Source of the DNA: Burkholderiales bacterium
GTDB taxonomy: Bacteria > Pseudomonadota > Gammaproteobacteria > Burkholderiales > Burkholderiaceae_C
Reading direction: 5' to 3'
DNA length: 64,000 nucleotides
Assembly (NCBI GenBank): GCA_016213205.1
Contig: JACRAZ010000042.1
Coordinates: forward strand, 62,001-126,000
Shown: positions 9,834-18,281 of the stretch, in pieces
How positions within the stretch are numbered: the stretch's first letter is position 1
Layout of the letters: each line of letters starts with the position of its first letter
Program-made: the position numbers and the translations under genes
The notes under the pieces: model-generated
Database searches by the model: none
Told to the model about the DNA's origin: nothing
Seen by the model: only the letters and a program-made list of their open reading frames with translations

Positions 9834-10169
9834 TCAGTGCTTCCGTCTGGCGGGTGCGCGGCCGGGCGGTGGCAGGGCCTCGTCGCCGAAGTGGCTGGTC
9901 AGGTTCAGCAGCGTCAGCACGTCGGCCACCACGGCGCTGGGCGCCTGCAGGCGCAGCGGGCGCTGCTGTTGCAGCGCCTCCTGGCGGGCCAGCAGCAGCA
10001 GCTGCAGGCCGGCGGTGTCGATCTCGGTGACACCGGAGAGGTCCAGCAACTCGGGCCGCGGGCTGCCGAGCAAGGCCTGCTTGAGCTCGGCGGCGCGAAA
10101 GATCGTGAGTTCGCCGTCGAGCGCCAGCGCCGGTGTCGGCGCCGCCTTCTTGGGTTGTCGGGTGGCCAT
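9834..10169 (-). CDS. STAS-domain protein (anti-sigma-antagonist / MlaB type)
   Basis: 111 residues with one STAS domain: an N-terminal ALDGELTIFRAAELK strand-helix, then LLDLSGVTEIDTAGLQLLL. Thr52 occupies the place where SpoIIAA-type antagonists carry the phosphorylatable Ser. A basic, Pro-rich C-terminus follows. It lies between cheY and cheA in the operon. STAS proteins in such positions may be regulated by phosphorylation or bind kinases or receptors, but the partner here is unknown. No anti-sigma kinase gene is visible nearby apart from cheA itself. Confidence 0.85.
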   Translation of the reverse strand: MATRQPKKAAPTPALALDGELTIFRAAELKQALLGSPRPELLDLSGVTEIDTAGLQLLLLARQEALQQQRPLRLQAPSAVVADVLTLLNLTSHFGDEALPPPGRAPARRKH

Positions 10170-10214
10170 GGAGGGGTTCCTGGTGGTTGTTCGGGGGCGC
10201 CGCGGTGCAGCGCG

Positions 10215-10583
10215 TCAGGGCAGGCAGAGCTTCTTCACGGCGCCCAGCAGTTGTTCGGGCTGGAAGGGCTTGACGACCCAGGCCCGCGCACCGGCGGCCT
10301 GGCCTTCGCGCTTGCGCGCCTCCTGGGATTCGGTGGTGAGCATGATCACGGGCGTGAACTTGTAGGCCGGCATCTGCTTGACGGCCTTCACGAAGCTGAT
10401 GCCATCCATGCGGGGCATGTTCACGTCGCTGATGATCAGGTGCACCTTCTGGCCGGTGAGCCGGGCCACCGCATCCTGGCCGTCGCGGCCCTCGATCACG
10501 TCGTAGCCGGCGCTCTTGAGCGCCATGCCGACCACGAGCCGGACGGATTCGGAGTCATCGACGATCATGATGGTCTTGGGCAT
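10215..10583 (-). CDS. cheY: CheY-like single-domain response regulator
   Basis: 122 residues, receiver domain only: acidic pair IMIVDD at the N-terminus, phospho-acceptor Asp53 in IISDVNMPRMDG, switch Thr in MLTTES and the conserved Lys in VVKPF. As CheY it would carry the CheA signal to the flagellar switch, though a motor protein gene is not in the window. AGAGGA lies 7 bases before the ATG. The start is 9 bases after the stop of the upstream receptor gene. Confidence 0.93.
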   Translation of the reverse strand: MPKTIMIVDDSESVRLVVGMALKSAGYDVIEGRDGQDAVARLTGQKVHLIISDVNMPRMDGISFVKAVKQMPAYKFTPVIMLTTESQEARKREGQAAGARAWVVKPFQPEQLLGAVKKLCLP

Positions 10584-10591
10584 GGGGTCCT

Positions 10592-11815
10592 CTAGAAGAA
10601 GGTGATCTCGGTGTCGCCCGCGGCCTGGACTTCGCCGCCGTCGTGGACGACATGCTGGTCGGTCATGACATAGGCCTTCTTCAGCTCGGCCAGGAAGGCC
10701 TGCGGGTCCGGCGCGCGCAGGGCACCGTCGCGCGCGTGCTGCAGCGCGCTCTGCTCGAAGGGGCGGGGCAGGTGCTCGATGTTCGTGCGCACCTGCGCCA
10801 TGATCTGGCCCACCCGGTCCTGGAACTGCAGCTGCACCAGCGCCTCGTTGATCTCGCAGCGGATGCCCACGCTCTCGTTGCGCAGCAGCGAGCTGGCGCG
10901 CAGCAGGGCGTCGGTGAGCGCGCGGAAGTCGGCCAGCACGCGGCCGATGGAGGCTTCGGCCACCTGCAGCGATCCGTCCTCGAGCCGGACCGAATCGGTG
11001 ACCACCTGGCGCGTGCGGGTGATGGCCTGGCTGATCACGGCGGCCTTGTCTGCGATGCGCCGGCCGGTCTCGCCGGAGCGCGTGGAGAGCATGCGGAACT
11101 CCTGCGCCACCACCGCGAAGCCGCGGCCGGCTTCTCCGCTGCGTGCGGCCTCGATGGCCGCGTTCAGCGACAGCAGGTTGGTCTGCTGGGCGATCTTGGC
11201 CACGTCGGCGGCCATGTCCTGCAGCTCGCTGGTGAAGCGGTCCAGGCCCTGCACGTCGCCCAGCATGGTGGCCAGGCCGTTCATCGCGTTCTTCAGCGAG
11301 GCCAGCACGGTGGCCAGCTCCGTCTCGCTGCGCTCGAACACGGCCACCATGCCGTGGTCGGCATCCTCCACGGTGCGGGTTTCGACGTTGGCGGCCTCGA
11401 CGGCGGCGTCGAGCTTGCTGTTGATGCCCGCGAAGCGGCGCGCCAGTTCGGTGACGGCGACTTCCATCTGCCGGCGCGAGGCTTCGAGGTGGCCGCTCCA
11501 GATGGGTGACACCTGCTCGGTGAACCGCTGCTGGCCGGCAAGGTAGCGCGAGAGCGCCTGCTGCAGCGCCCGCTGCCGGCGCGCCAGGTGCAGCCCGATG
11601 GCCACGCCGGCGGCGGCCAGGCCGAGCGCCAGCACCAGGCTGGCGGCCTGCCAGCGGCCCTGCAGCACCACGGCCAGGGCGGCGGCGAGCCCCAGGCCGA
11701 CCGGGCCTGCCAGCGGCGGCGCAGACCCCAGCGTGCCATGCGGGTGCGCTTCCAGGAGAGCGGGGCTGTCAGTCCTGGCACCGGCGGATGGGGCGGGGTG
11801 GGTGTCGATGGACAC
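10592..11815 (-). CDS. Methyl-accepting chemotaxis-type protein, first gene of the che operon
   Basis: 407 residues from a GTG with AAGAG six bases upstream. The frame continues far upstream, but only as the complement of vanA. Two hydrophobic stretches at about 40-58 and 62-80 form a membrane hairpin with almost no periplasmic loop, so it probably senses intracellular or membrane signals. There is no clear HAMP. The signalling region includes [21 protein letters not shown] and [13 protein letters not shown]. The C-terminal part ([16 protein letters not shown]) resembles the short receptors found at the head of che operons in this group. It ends in an acidic tail with no CheR-tether motif. 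Confidence 0.88.
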   Translation of the reverse strand: MSIDTHPAPSAGARTDSPALLEAHPHGTLGSAPPLAGPVGLGLAAALAVVLQGRWQAASLVLALGLAAAGVAIGLHLARRQRALQQALSRYLAGQQRFTEQVSPIWSGHLEASRRQMEVAVTELARRFAGINSKLDAAVEAANVETRTVEDADHGMVAVFERSETELATVLASLKNAMNGLATMLGDVQGLDRFTSELQDMAADVAKIAQQTNLLSLNAAIEAARSGEAGRGFAVVAQEFRMLSTRSGETGRRIADKAAVISQAITRTRQVVTDSVRLEDGSLQVAEASIGRVLADFRALTDALLRASSLLRNESVGIRCEINEALVQLQFQDRVGQIMAQVRTNIEHLPRPFEQSALQHARDGALRAPDPQAFLAELKKAYVMTDQHVVHDGGEVQAAGDTEITFF

Positions 11816-12005
11816 GGCGAACTCTTGGAAGGCTCTCGGGGTGATGCAGTACCTATCGGGTATTCCCCGGGCCGTGATGAGCGCGAGATCTGTCGCGAGA
11901 TTGCTGCAGCGCATCAAACGGGCACTCAAGTTTTCGTCCCCGCTGCCGAGGGGGTGGGGCGCTCGATCGGCGTGGTCCGCCGATGCCGACGCGGGTTTAC
12001 CCGTG

Positions 12006-12035
12006 TTGCCGGCGCTTGAGGGCAGAATGAATACT
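12006..12035 (+). promoter_or_regulatory. Possible vanA promoter
   Basis: TTGCCG (12006-12011) and AATACT (12030-12035) are spaced 18 bases apart and each match the sigma-70 consensus at four of six positions. The palindromic operator starts three bases downstream, where a bound repressor would block initiation. Assigned by eye. Confidence 0.35.
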
Positions 12036-12037
12036 CG

Positions 12038-12047
12038 TTGTATACAA
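12038..12047 (+). promoter_or_regulatory. Perfect palindrome TTGTATACAA, probable GntR-family operator
   Basis: A ten-base perfect inverted repeat lies 15 bases before the vanA start, just after the likely -10. FCD-type GntR repressors typically bind short palindromes with a TTGT/ACAA-like outline. The product of the downstream GntR gene, located between vanA and vanB, is the obvious candidate ligand-responsive repressor. Confidence 0.6.
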
Positions 12048-12061
12048 ACAGAGGCGAAACC

Positions 12062-13153
12062 ATGGCTTCCTTTCCGATGAACGCGTGGTACGCGGCGGCC
12101 TACGACGTGGAGCTGGGGCGCAGCCTGCTGGCTCGCACCATCTGCAACCAGAAGATCGTTTTTTATAGGAAGGAAGACGGCAGCCCGGTGGCGCTGGAGG
12201 ATGCCTGCTGGCACCGCCTGCTGCCCTTGTCGCTGGGCCGCCTGCAGGGCGACCAGGTGGTCTGTGGTTACCATGGGCTTGTATTCAATGAAGGCGGTCG
12301 CTGTACTCATATGCCCTCGCAGGCCTCGATCAACCCCTCCGCCTGCGTGCGCAGCTTCCCGGTGCTGCAGAAGCACCGCCTGGTCTGGGTGTGGCCTGGC
12401 GATCCGGCGCTGGCCGACCCAGGGCTGGTGCCCGACCTGCACTGGAACGACGACCCGGCCTGGGCCGGCGACGGCAAGCTCATCCAGGTGAAGTGCGACT
12501 ACCGCCTGGTGATCGACAACCTGATGGACCTGACGCACGAGACCTTCGTGCACGGCAGCAGCATCGGCAACGCGGCGGTGGCAGAGGCACCGTTCGTGGC
12601 TACCCATGGCGAGCGCTTCGCCACCATCACGCGCTGGATGGAGAACATCGAGCCACCGCCGTTCTGGGCCGGGCAGATCCGCCATGCGCGGGCTTATGTC
12701 GGGCCGGTGGATCGCTGGCAGATCATCCGTTTCGAGGCCCCGTGCACGGTGACGATCGATGTCGGCGTGGCCGAAGCCGGCAGCGGCGCACGTGGCAGCG
12801 AGGGCCGGCCCGGCGATCGCAGCCGCGGCGTCAATGGCCAGGTGCTCAACACCATCACGCCCGAGACGGACGGCAGCTGCCACTACTTCTGGGCCTTTGC
12901 CCGCAACTACTGCCTGGGCGAGCAGCGCCTGACGCACGAGCTGCGCGAGGGCGTCTCGCGCATCTTCCGCGAGGACGAGGCGGTGCTGGAGGCACAGCAG
13001 CGCGCGATCGACGAGCGCCCCGGCTACAGCTTCTACAACCTGAACATCGATGCCGGCGCGATGTGGGCCCGCCGCCTGATCGACCGCCGCATCGCGGCCG
13101 AGGCCCCGGTGGGACCCGGCGGCGCACGCACCATCCCGCTGCGGGCCGCATGA
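12062..13153 (+). CDS. vanA: Vanillate O-demethylase, Rieske oxygenase subunit
   Basis: 363 residues. The N-terminal Rieske domain shows the Cys-x-His and Cys-x2-His ligands in [11 protein letters not shown] and VVCGYHG. The catalytic domain has the mononuclear iron motif [12 protein letters not shown]. The opening [14 protein letters not shown] is typical of VanA. The enzyme oxidatively removes the methyl group of vanillate to give protocatechuate and formaldehyde, using electrons from VanB. GAGG precedes the ATG. The stop overlaps the start of the GntR gene (ATGA), and vanB follows it. Related Rieske demethylases act on other methoxy-aromatics, so the exact substrate is inferred from the vanB pairing. 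Confidence 0.9.
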   Translation: MASFPMNAWYAAAYDVELGRSLLARTICNQKIVFYRKEDGSPVALEDACWHRLLPLSLGRLQGDQVVCGYHGLVFNEGGRCTHMPSQASINPSACVRSFPVLQKHRLVWVWPGDPALADPGLVPDLHWNDDPAWAGDGKLIQVKCDYRLVIDNLMDLTHETFVHGSSIGNAAVAEAPFVATHGERFATITRWMENIEPPPFWAGQIRHARAYVGPVDRWQIIRFEAPCTVTIDVGVAEAGSGARGSEGRPGDRSRGVNGQVLNTITPETDGSCHYFWAFARNYCLGEQRLTHELREGVSRIFREDEAVLEAQQRAIDERPGYSFYNLNIDAGAMWARRLIDRRIAAEAPVGPGGARTIPLRAA

Positions 13154-13923
13154 ACGGCGCCAGCCTGCCCCGCGAGCCCGAGGCCGACGAGACCGGCAGC
13201 TCGCAGACCGTGCGCGCCCAGCTGCGCCTGCGTGGGCTGATCCTCGGCGGCGAGCTGCCGCCCGGCCAGCGCATCCCCGAGCTGGCGCTGGTGGAGCGGC
13301 TGGGCGTCTCGCGCACGCCGGTGCGCGCCGCGCTGATCAAGCTGCAGGAAGAGGGCCTGCTCGAGGCGCTGCCCGGCGGCGGCTTCGGCGTGCGCGAGTT
13401 CAGCGAGACCGACATCCACGACGCGATCGAGCTGCGCGGCACGCTCGAAGGCCTGGCCGCCCGCCTGGCCGCCGAGCGGGGGGCCGGCGCCGTGGTGCTG
13501 GCCGGCCTGCGCGATTGCCTGGCGCGCATCGACGCGCTGCTGCACGAGGGCAGCTTCACCGAGGCCGCGTTCGGCGGCTATGCCGAGCAGAACGGCCGCT
13601 TCCACCGCCTGCTGGCCGAGGCGGCCGGCAGCACCCTGGTGCAGCGCCAGATCGAGCGCGCGGCCACGCTGCCGTTTGCCTCGCCCAACGGCTTCGTGCT
13701 GCTGCGCACCAGCGGCCCCGATGCCCGCGACACGCTGGTGGTGGCCCAGCAGCAGCACCACAGCGTGGTGGAGGCCATCCAGCAACGCGAGGGCGCCCGC
13801 GCCGAGGCCGTGATGCGCGAGCACGCGCGCATCGCCCACCGCAACCTGCGGGATGCACTGCAAACCCACCAGGGCCTGCAACACCTGCCTGGCGCCCGCC
13901 TGATCCGCCGCGCCGGCCACTGA
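13150..13923 (+). CDS. vanR: GntR/FCD-family transcriptional regulator, probable VanR
   Basis: 257 residues. A winged-helix N-terminus ([34 protein letters not shown]) is followed by an all-helical FCD ligand domain with metal-binding-type residues ([25 protein letters not shown]). This is the architecture of VanR repressors, which release DNA when vanillate binds. The start overlaps the vanA stop, and the gene lies between vanA and vanB, so the repressor is co-expressed with the enzyme it is likely to control (negative autoregulation). Confidence 0.85.
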   Translation: MNGASLPREPEADETGSSQTVRAQLRLRGLILGGELPPGQRIPELALVERLGVSRTPVRAALIKLQEEGLLEALPGGGFGVREFSETDIHDAIELRGTLEGLAARLAAERGAGAVVLAGLRDCLARIDALLHEGSFTEAAFGGYAEQNGRFHRLLAEAAGSTLVQRQIERAATLPFASPNGFVLLRTSGPDARDTLVVAQQQHHSVVEAIQQREGARAEAVMREHARIAHRNLRDALQTHQGLQHLPGARLIRRAGH

Positions 13924-13940
13924 ACCACGGGACACCCGCC

Positions 13941-14957
13941 ATGCGCCAATCCACCGAATGGGCCCCGGCCCGCGTGCACCATGTGGCCGACCTGAGCCCC
14001 ACGGTGCGCGAGATCACCCTGCGCCCCGAGCACGGCACGCCGGCCTGGCAGCCCGGCAGCCACCTGCGGGTGCAGGTGCGCCTGCCTGCGGCCGAAGCCG
14101 GTGCCCCCGAGCGGCTGGACACGCGGCACTACTCGCTGGTGAACATGCCGGGCGAGGGCCTCTGGCGCATTGCCGTCAAGCGCACCGAGCCCAGCCGCGG
14201 GGGCTCGCGCTTCATGGCCGCGCTGCAGGTGGGTGATGTGCTGCTGGTGCAGGGCCCGGACAACCACTTCGCGCTGCCCGCCGGGCCGGCACCCACGCTG
14301 CTGGTGGCCGGTGGCATCGGCATCACGCCGCTGCTGGGCATGGCGCGGGCGTTGGCCGAGCGGGGCGAGCCGCCGCGCCTGCTGTATGCCGCGCGCACGG
14401 CGGCCGAATTCGTCTATGCGGATGAACTGCGTGCGCTGCTGGGCGATCGGCTGGTCACCCATGCCAGCGACCAGCGGCAGCGCATCGACCTGGCGCGCGA
14501 GATCACCCAGTTGCCGCCCCACGCGCAACTGCTGGTGTGCGGCCCGCTGCCGCTGATGCAGGCCGCGCAGCAGGCCTGGGCAGCCGCCGGCCGCCCGCCC
14601 GAGGCGCTGCGCTTCGAGACCTTCGGGGCCAGCGGCGAGCGGCCGGCCCAGGCCTTCCGGGTGAAGCTGCCGCGCCACCGCCTCGAGCTGGACGTGCCGC
14701 CGCAGCTGAGCCTGCTGCAGGTGCTGCAGGACCACGGTGTGGAGGTGCTCTCCGATTGCCGGCGTGGCGAGTGCGGGCTGTGCGCGCTGGATGTGCTGGC
14801 CGTCGAGGCCGGCCAGATCGACCACCGCGACGTGTTCTTCGATGCCGAGCAGCGCCGCGCCGGCCGCCAGCTGTGCGCCTGCGTGTCGCGCGTGGCCGGC
14901 GAGGGCGCCACCGTGGTGATCGACAGCGCCTGGCGGCCCGACACCTTGGCCGCCTGA
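13941..14957 (+). CDS. vanB: Vanillate O-demethylase reductase subunit
   Basis: 338 residues with the phthalate-dioxygenase-reductase layout: an FMN-binding barrel (DTRHYSLVNMP), an NAD-binding domain (LLVAGGIGITPLLGMA, LLVCGPLPLM), and a C-terminal plant-type 2Fe-2S ferredoxin domain with ligands in SDCRRGECGLCALDV and a fourth Cys in QLCACVS. It passes electrons from NADH to the VanA Rieske centre. It starts 17 bases after the regulator gene. Confidence 0.92.
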   Translation: MRQSTEWAPARVHHVADLSPTVREITLRPEHGTPAWQPGSHLRVQVRLPAAEAGAPERLDTRHYSLVNMPGEGLWRIAVKRTEPSRGGSRFMAALQVGDVLLVQGPDNHFALPAGPAPTLLVAGGIGITPLLGMARALAERGEPPRLLYAARTAAEFVYADELRALLGDRLVTHASDQRQRIDLAREITQLPPHAQLLVCGPLPLMQAAQQAWAAAGRPPEALRFETFGASGERPAQAFRVKLPRHRLELDVPPQLSLLQVLQDHGVEVLSDCRRGECGLCALDVLAVEAGQIDHRDVFFDAEQRRAGRQLCACVSRVAGEGATVVIDSAWRPDTLAA

Positions 14958-14999
14958 GGCCCGCCCGCCACCCCCGAACCCGGCGCGGCGGGCCATGCC

Positions 15000-15020
15000 C
15001 ATGGCAGGCTTCTTGCCATG
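15000..15020 (+). terminator. Hairpin downstream of vanB
   Basis: CATGGCA (15000-15006) and TGCCATG (15014-15020) form a perfect seven-base-pair stem with a seven-base loop, 43 bases after the vanB stop. No T-run follows, so it could be a weak terminator, an RNA-stabilising stem or a protein site. Confidence 0.35.
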
Positions 15021-15134
15021 CCAGCATGCGATAACTGCTATCGAAGCCCGATGCCGGCGCTTGGGGCTTGCGCGGGGGTATCGTGCCGCCGCTGCATCGC
15101 ACAATCCCTCCCGTTCCAACCCAGGAGACTTGGC

Positions 15135-16301
15135 ATGATCAACCGTCGTCAGCATCTGCTGGCCCTTGCCGCCGCCACCACGCTGGCTGCCGGCACGGCG
15201 CAGGCCCAGAGCGATACCGTGAAGGTGGGCGTCATCCTGCCGATGACCGGGCCCTCGGCCTCCACCGGCCGCCAGATCGATGCCGCCATCAAGCTGTGGA
15301 TGGCGCAAAGCGGCGGCAAGGCCGGTGGCAAGAAGGTCGAGGTCATCGTCAAGGACGACGCCGGCGTGGCCGACACCACGCGCCGCCTGGCGCAGGAACT
15401 GGTGGTCAACGACAAGGTGGTGGCACTGGCCGGCTTCGGCCTCACGCCGCTGGCGCTGGCCACCGCGCCGATCGCCACGCAGAGCAAGACACCGATGGTC
15501 GTGATGGCGGCGGCCACCTCGGCCATCACCGAGGCCTCGCCCTTCATCCTGCGCACCAGCTTCACGCTGCCGCAGGCGGCGGTGGGCATTGCCGAGTGGG
15601 CGCCGAAGAACGGCATCAAGAAGGTCGTGAGCCTGGTCACCGACTACGGCCCCGGCAACGATGCCGAGAAGTACTTCACCGAGCGCTTCATCCTCAACGG
15701 CGGCACCGTGATGGAGAAGCTGCGCACCCCGCTGCGCGGCGCCGATTTCGCCCCGGTGCTGCAGAAGGTGCGTGATGCCAAGCCCGACGCGTTGTTCGTC
15801 TTCCTGCCCTCGGGCCAGGGCGCGCAGTTCATGAAGCAGTTCGGCGAGCGCGGGCTGGACAAGGCCGGCATCCGCCTGATCGCCACCGGCGACGTGACCG
15901 ACGACGACCAGCTCAACGACATGGGCGACGTGGCACTGGGCGTGGTGAACTCGCACCACTACTCGGCCGCCCACCCCAGCGCGGCCAACAAGAAGTTCGT
16001 GGCCGATTTCCAGGCCGCCAACAAGTTCCGCCCCAACTTCATGGCCGTGGGCGGCTACGACGGCATCCGCCTGATCTTCAGGGGCCTGGACACCACCAAG
16101 GGCGCCGGCGGCGAGGCACTGCTCAATGCGATGAAGGGCCAGATCTTCGAAAGCCCGCGCGGCCAGATCCTGATCGACGCGCAATCGCGCGAGATCGTGC
16201 AGGACATCTACATCCGCAAGGTCGAGCGCAAGGACGGCCAGCTCTGGAACATCGAGTTCGACGTGCAGAAGGCGGTCAAGGACCCCGGAAAACTCAAGTA
16301 A
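15135..16301 (+). CDS. Branched-chain-amino-acid-type ABC transporter substrate-binding protein
   Basis: 388 residues. Sec signal peptide (MINRRQHLLALAAATTLAAG, cleavage near AQA-QS), then a Leu/Ile/Val-binding-protein fold beginning VKVGVILPMTGPSAS and containing KVEVIVKDDAG, ILRTSFTLPQ and GGYDGIRLI. Such proteins bind amino acids, but in Burkholderiales very often aromatic acids. Standing directly after vanAB, an aromatic ligand is plausible but not shown. A strong AGGAG precedes the ATG. It heads a complete importer operon. Confidence 0.9.
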   Translation: MINRRQHLLALAAATTLAAGTAQAQSDTVKVGVILPMTGPSASTGRQIDAAIKLWMAQSGGKAGGKKVEVIVKDDAGVADTTRRLAQELVVNDKVVALAGFGLTPLALATAPIATQSKTPMVVMAAATSAITEASPFILRTSFTLPQAAVGIAEWAPKNGIKKVVSLVTDYGPGNDAEKYFTERFILNGGTVMEKLRTPLRGADFAPVLQKVRDAKPDALFVFLPSGQGAQFMKQFGERGLDKAGIRLIATGDVTDDDQLNDMGDVALGVVNSHHYSAAHPSAANKKFVADFQAANKFRPNFMAVGGYDGIRLIFRGLDTTKGAGGEALLNAMKGQIFESPRGQILIDAQSREIVQDIYIRKVERKDGQLWNIEFDVQKAVKDPGKLK

Positions 16302-16443
16302 CCCCCCGGAGCGCCTTCGGCGCCTCCCCCTGGCGCAGGCGTGCACTGCGCTTCGCGTGTGCTGGGGGCCACGCCAGCGGCCCGGCTGAGCCGGTTCCGC
16401 GGCGTGCGCTTGATGGGGCTGTTCACTATCACCATCGCGACTT
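16302..16443 (+). repeat. Palindrome-rich intergenic element between the binding-protein and permease genes
   Basis: GGAGCGCC (16309-16316), a TTC loop and GGCGCCTCC form an imperfect stem. A second GC-rich segment follows (TGCACTGCGCTTCGCGTGTG). Similar GC-rich stretches recur between genes in Comamonadaceae-like genomes, so this may be a repetitive extragenic element. In this operon position the stem could also lower expression of the membrane genes relative to the binding protein. Confidence 0.35.
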
Positions 16444-17316
16444 GTGCTGACACTTCTGTTTGATGGCGTGGCCTACGGCATGCTGCTGTTCGTGCTGTCG
16501 CTCGGGCTGGCGGTGACGATGGGGCTGATGAACTTCATCAACCTGGCCCATGGTGCCTTTGCGATGGCGGGGGGCTACATCCTGGTGGTGCTGATGCAGA
16601 AGGCCGGCTGGCCCTTCCTGGCCTGCCTGCCGGCGGCCTTCGTGATCACCGCGGTGGTGGGCGGCCTGCTCGAGCGCAGCGTCTACCGGCCCATGTACGG
16701 CAAGCCGCACCTGGACCAGGTGCTGTTCTCGATCGGCCTCACGTTCATGGCGGTGGCGGCGGTGGACTACGTGATGGGCAGCTCGCAGCAGAACATCCAG
16801 CTGCCCGACTGGCTGCGCCAGCGCTTCGAGTTCGGCTCCGGCGCGCTCACGCTGGGCATGGGGGCGTACCGGCTGTTCATCGTGGCCACCTGCGTGGCAC
16901 TGGCACTGGCGCTGCAGGGCGTGCTCACCCGCACGCGCTTCGGCAGCCGCCTGCGCGCGGCGGTGGACGACCCGCGCGTGGCCGCCGGCCTGGGCATCCC
17001 GGTGAACCGCGTGTTCCTGCTCACCTTTGCGGTGGGCTCGGGCCTGGCCGGCCTCGGTGGTGCGCTGGGGGCCGACATCTTCGGCCTCGACCCGAGCTTC
17101 CCGCTCAAGTACATGGTGTACTTCCTGATCGTCTGCGCGGTGGGCGGCACCAGCTCGATCACCGGCCCGCTGGTGGCGGCGCTGGTGCTGGGCATCGCCG
17201 ACGTGATGGGCAAGTACTACGTGCCCAAGCTGGGCGCCTTCATCGTGTATGTGCTGATGATCGCCATCCTGCTGTGGCGGCCGCAGGGCCTGTTCTCGCG
17301 CGAGGGCAGGCAATGA
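16444..17316 (+). CDS. livH: ABC transporter permease, LivH type
   Basis: 290 residues, GTG start. Eight or so hydrophobic segments; the LivH signature MNFINLAHGAFAMAGGY near the N-terminus and a C-terminal LWRPQGLF. It forms the translocation channel with LivM. The stop overlaps the livM start (ATGA). Confidence 0.92.
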   Translation: MLTLLFDGVAYGMLLFVLSLGLAVTMGLMNFINLAHGAFAMAGGYILVVLMQKAGWPFLACLPAAFVITAVVGGLLERSVYRPMYGKPHLDQVLFSIGLTFMAVAAVDYVMGSSQQNIQLPDWLRQRFEFGSGALTLGMGAYRLFIVATCVALALALQGVLTRTRFGSRLRAAVDDPRVAAGLGIPVNRVFLLTFAVGSGLAGLGGALGADIFGLDPSFPLKYMVYFLIVCAVGGTSSITGPLVAALVLGIADVMGKYYVPKLGAFIVYVLMIAILLWRPQGLFSREGRQ

Positions 17317-18281
17317 AGGTGTCGGCGAAGCTGCTCGCGCCCTCGAAGTGGCGCCCCTGGGAGTTCGTGCTGTGGGCCGTGATCTGGGCCATGCCGTTCC
17401 TGTTCGGCCAGCACGCTGCGCTGATCAACGAGATCGCGATCCTCGCGCTGTTTGCGCTCTCGCTCGATCTGATCCTGGGTTACGCCGGCATCGTCTCGCT
17501 GGGGCATGCGGCCTTCTTCGGTGTTGGCGCCTATGGTGCGGCGCTGTTCGCCAAGCACGTGATGCCCGACCCGCTGGTGGGCCTGGCCGTGGGCACCGCG
17601 CTGGGGGCGCTGCTGGGCATCGTCACCAGCCCGATGATCGTGCGCGGCACCGACCTCACGCGGCTGATGGTCACCATGGGCGTGGCGCTGGTGCTGCTGG
17701 AGCTGGCCAACAAGTTCGACAACATCACCGGCGGTGCCGATGGCCTGCAGGGCGTGATGATGGGCGCGTTGCTGGGCCGCTTCGAATTCGACCTCGGCGC
17801 GCGCGTGGCCTCGTTCTATTCTCTGGCGGTGCTGTTCATCGCCTTCTTGCTGCTGCGCCGCATCGTGCACTCGCCGCTGGGCATCTCGATGCAGGCCCTG
17901 CGCGACAACCGCCTGCGCGTGATGGCACTGGGCATGACGGTGCAGGGCCGCCTGGCCGCGGTGTACACGCTGGCCGCGGCGCTGGCCGGCGCCGCCGGCG
18001 CGCTGCTGGCGCAGACCAGCGGCTTCGCCTCGCTGGACGTGCTGGAGTTCCACCGCAGTGCCGACGTGATGCTCGCGCTGGTGATCGGTGGCGCCGGCTG
18101 GTTGTGGGGCGGGCTGGTGGGCGCCATCGCGTTCAAGGTGATGCACGACCTGCTCTCGGCCTACACGCCACAGTACTGGACCTTCTGGATCGGCCTGTTC
18201 CTGGTGGTGCTGATGCTGGTGGGCCGCGAGCGGCTGTTCCGGCCGGCGCGCTGGTTCCGGCGCGGGGGAGGGCAGGCGTGA
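17313..18281 (+). CDS. livM: ABC transporter permease, LivM type
   Basis: 322 residues from an ATG overlapping the livH stop. Multiple membrane segments; the LivM-type motif ILGYAGIVSLGHAAFFGVGAY lies near residues 50-70, and an ALRDNRLRVMALG loop contacts the ATPases. The stop overlaps the GTG of livG (GTGA). It pairs with LivH to form the heterodimeric channel. Confidence 0.92.
   Translation: MKVSAKLLAPSKWRPWEFVLWAVIWAMPFLFGQHAALINEIAILALFALSLDLILGYAGIVSLGHAAFFGVGAYGAALFAKHVMPDPLVGLAVGTALGALLGIVTSPMIVRGTDLTRLMVTMGVALVLLELANKFDNITGGADGLQGVMMGALLGRFEFDLGARVASFYSLAVLFIAFLLLRRIVHSPLGISMQALRDNRLRVMALGMTVQGRLAAVYTLAAALAGAAGALLAQTSGFASLDVLEFHRSADVMLALVIGGAGWLWGGLVGAIAFKVMHDLLSAYTPQYWTFWIGLFLVVLMLVGRERLFRPARWFRRGGGQA

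Larger units (their letters stand above)
11816..12061 (+). promoter_or_regulatory. Divergent intergenic region between the che operon and vanA
   Basis: 246 bases separate the GTG of the first che gene (minus) from the ATG of vanA (plus), so both promoters should lie here. On the minus strand CCCGATAG (complement of 11853-11860) resembles the -10 element of FliA-dependent motility promoters (GCCGATAA), but no convincing -35 lies 15 bases upstream, so this is only a hint. The vanA side is described separately. Confidence 0.4.

Noticed and set aside
11853-11860. FliA (sigma-28) promoter for the chemotaxis operon
   Set aside because: Only the -10-like CCCGATAG is present on the minus strand; the region 15 bases upstream does not match TAAA. 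Kept as a hint only.
11816-12937. Upstream extension of the first che-operon receptor to 781 residues
   Set aside because: The added residues are the complement of vanA and show no receptor features. The GTG at 11815 has a ribosome site and gives a normal membrane hairpin.
13578-16346. A 922-codon open frame on the minus strand across vanB and the binding-protein gene
   Set aside because: Composition is His/Arg/Ala/Gly-rich without family motifs, as expected for the complement of high-GC genes. The plus-strand genes are clearly VanB and a periplasmic binding protein.
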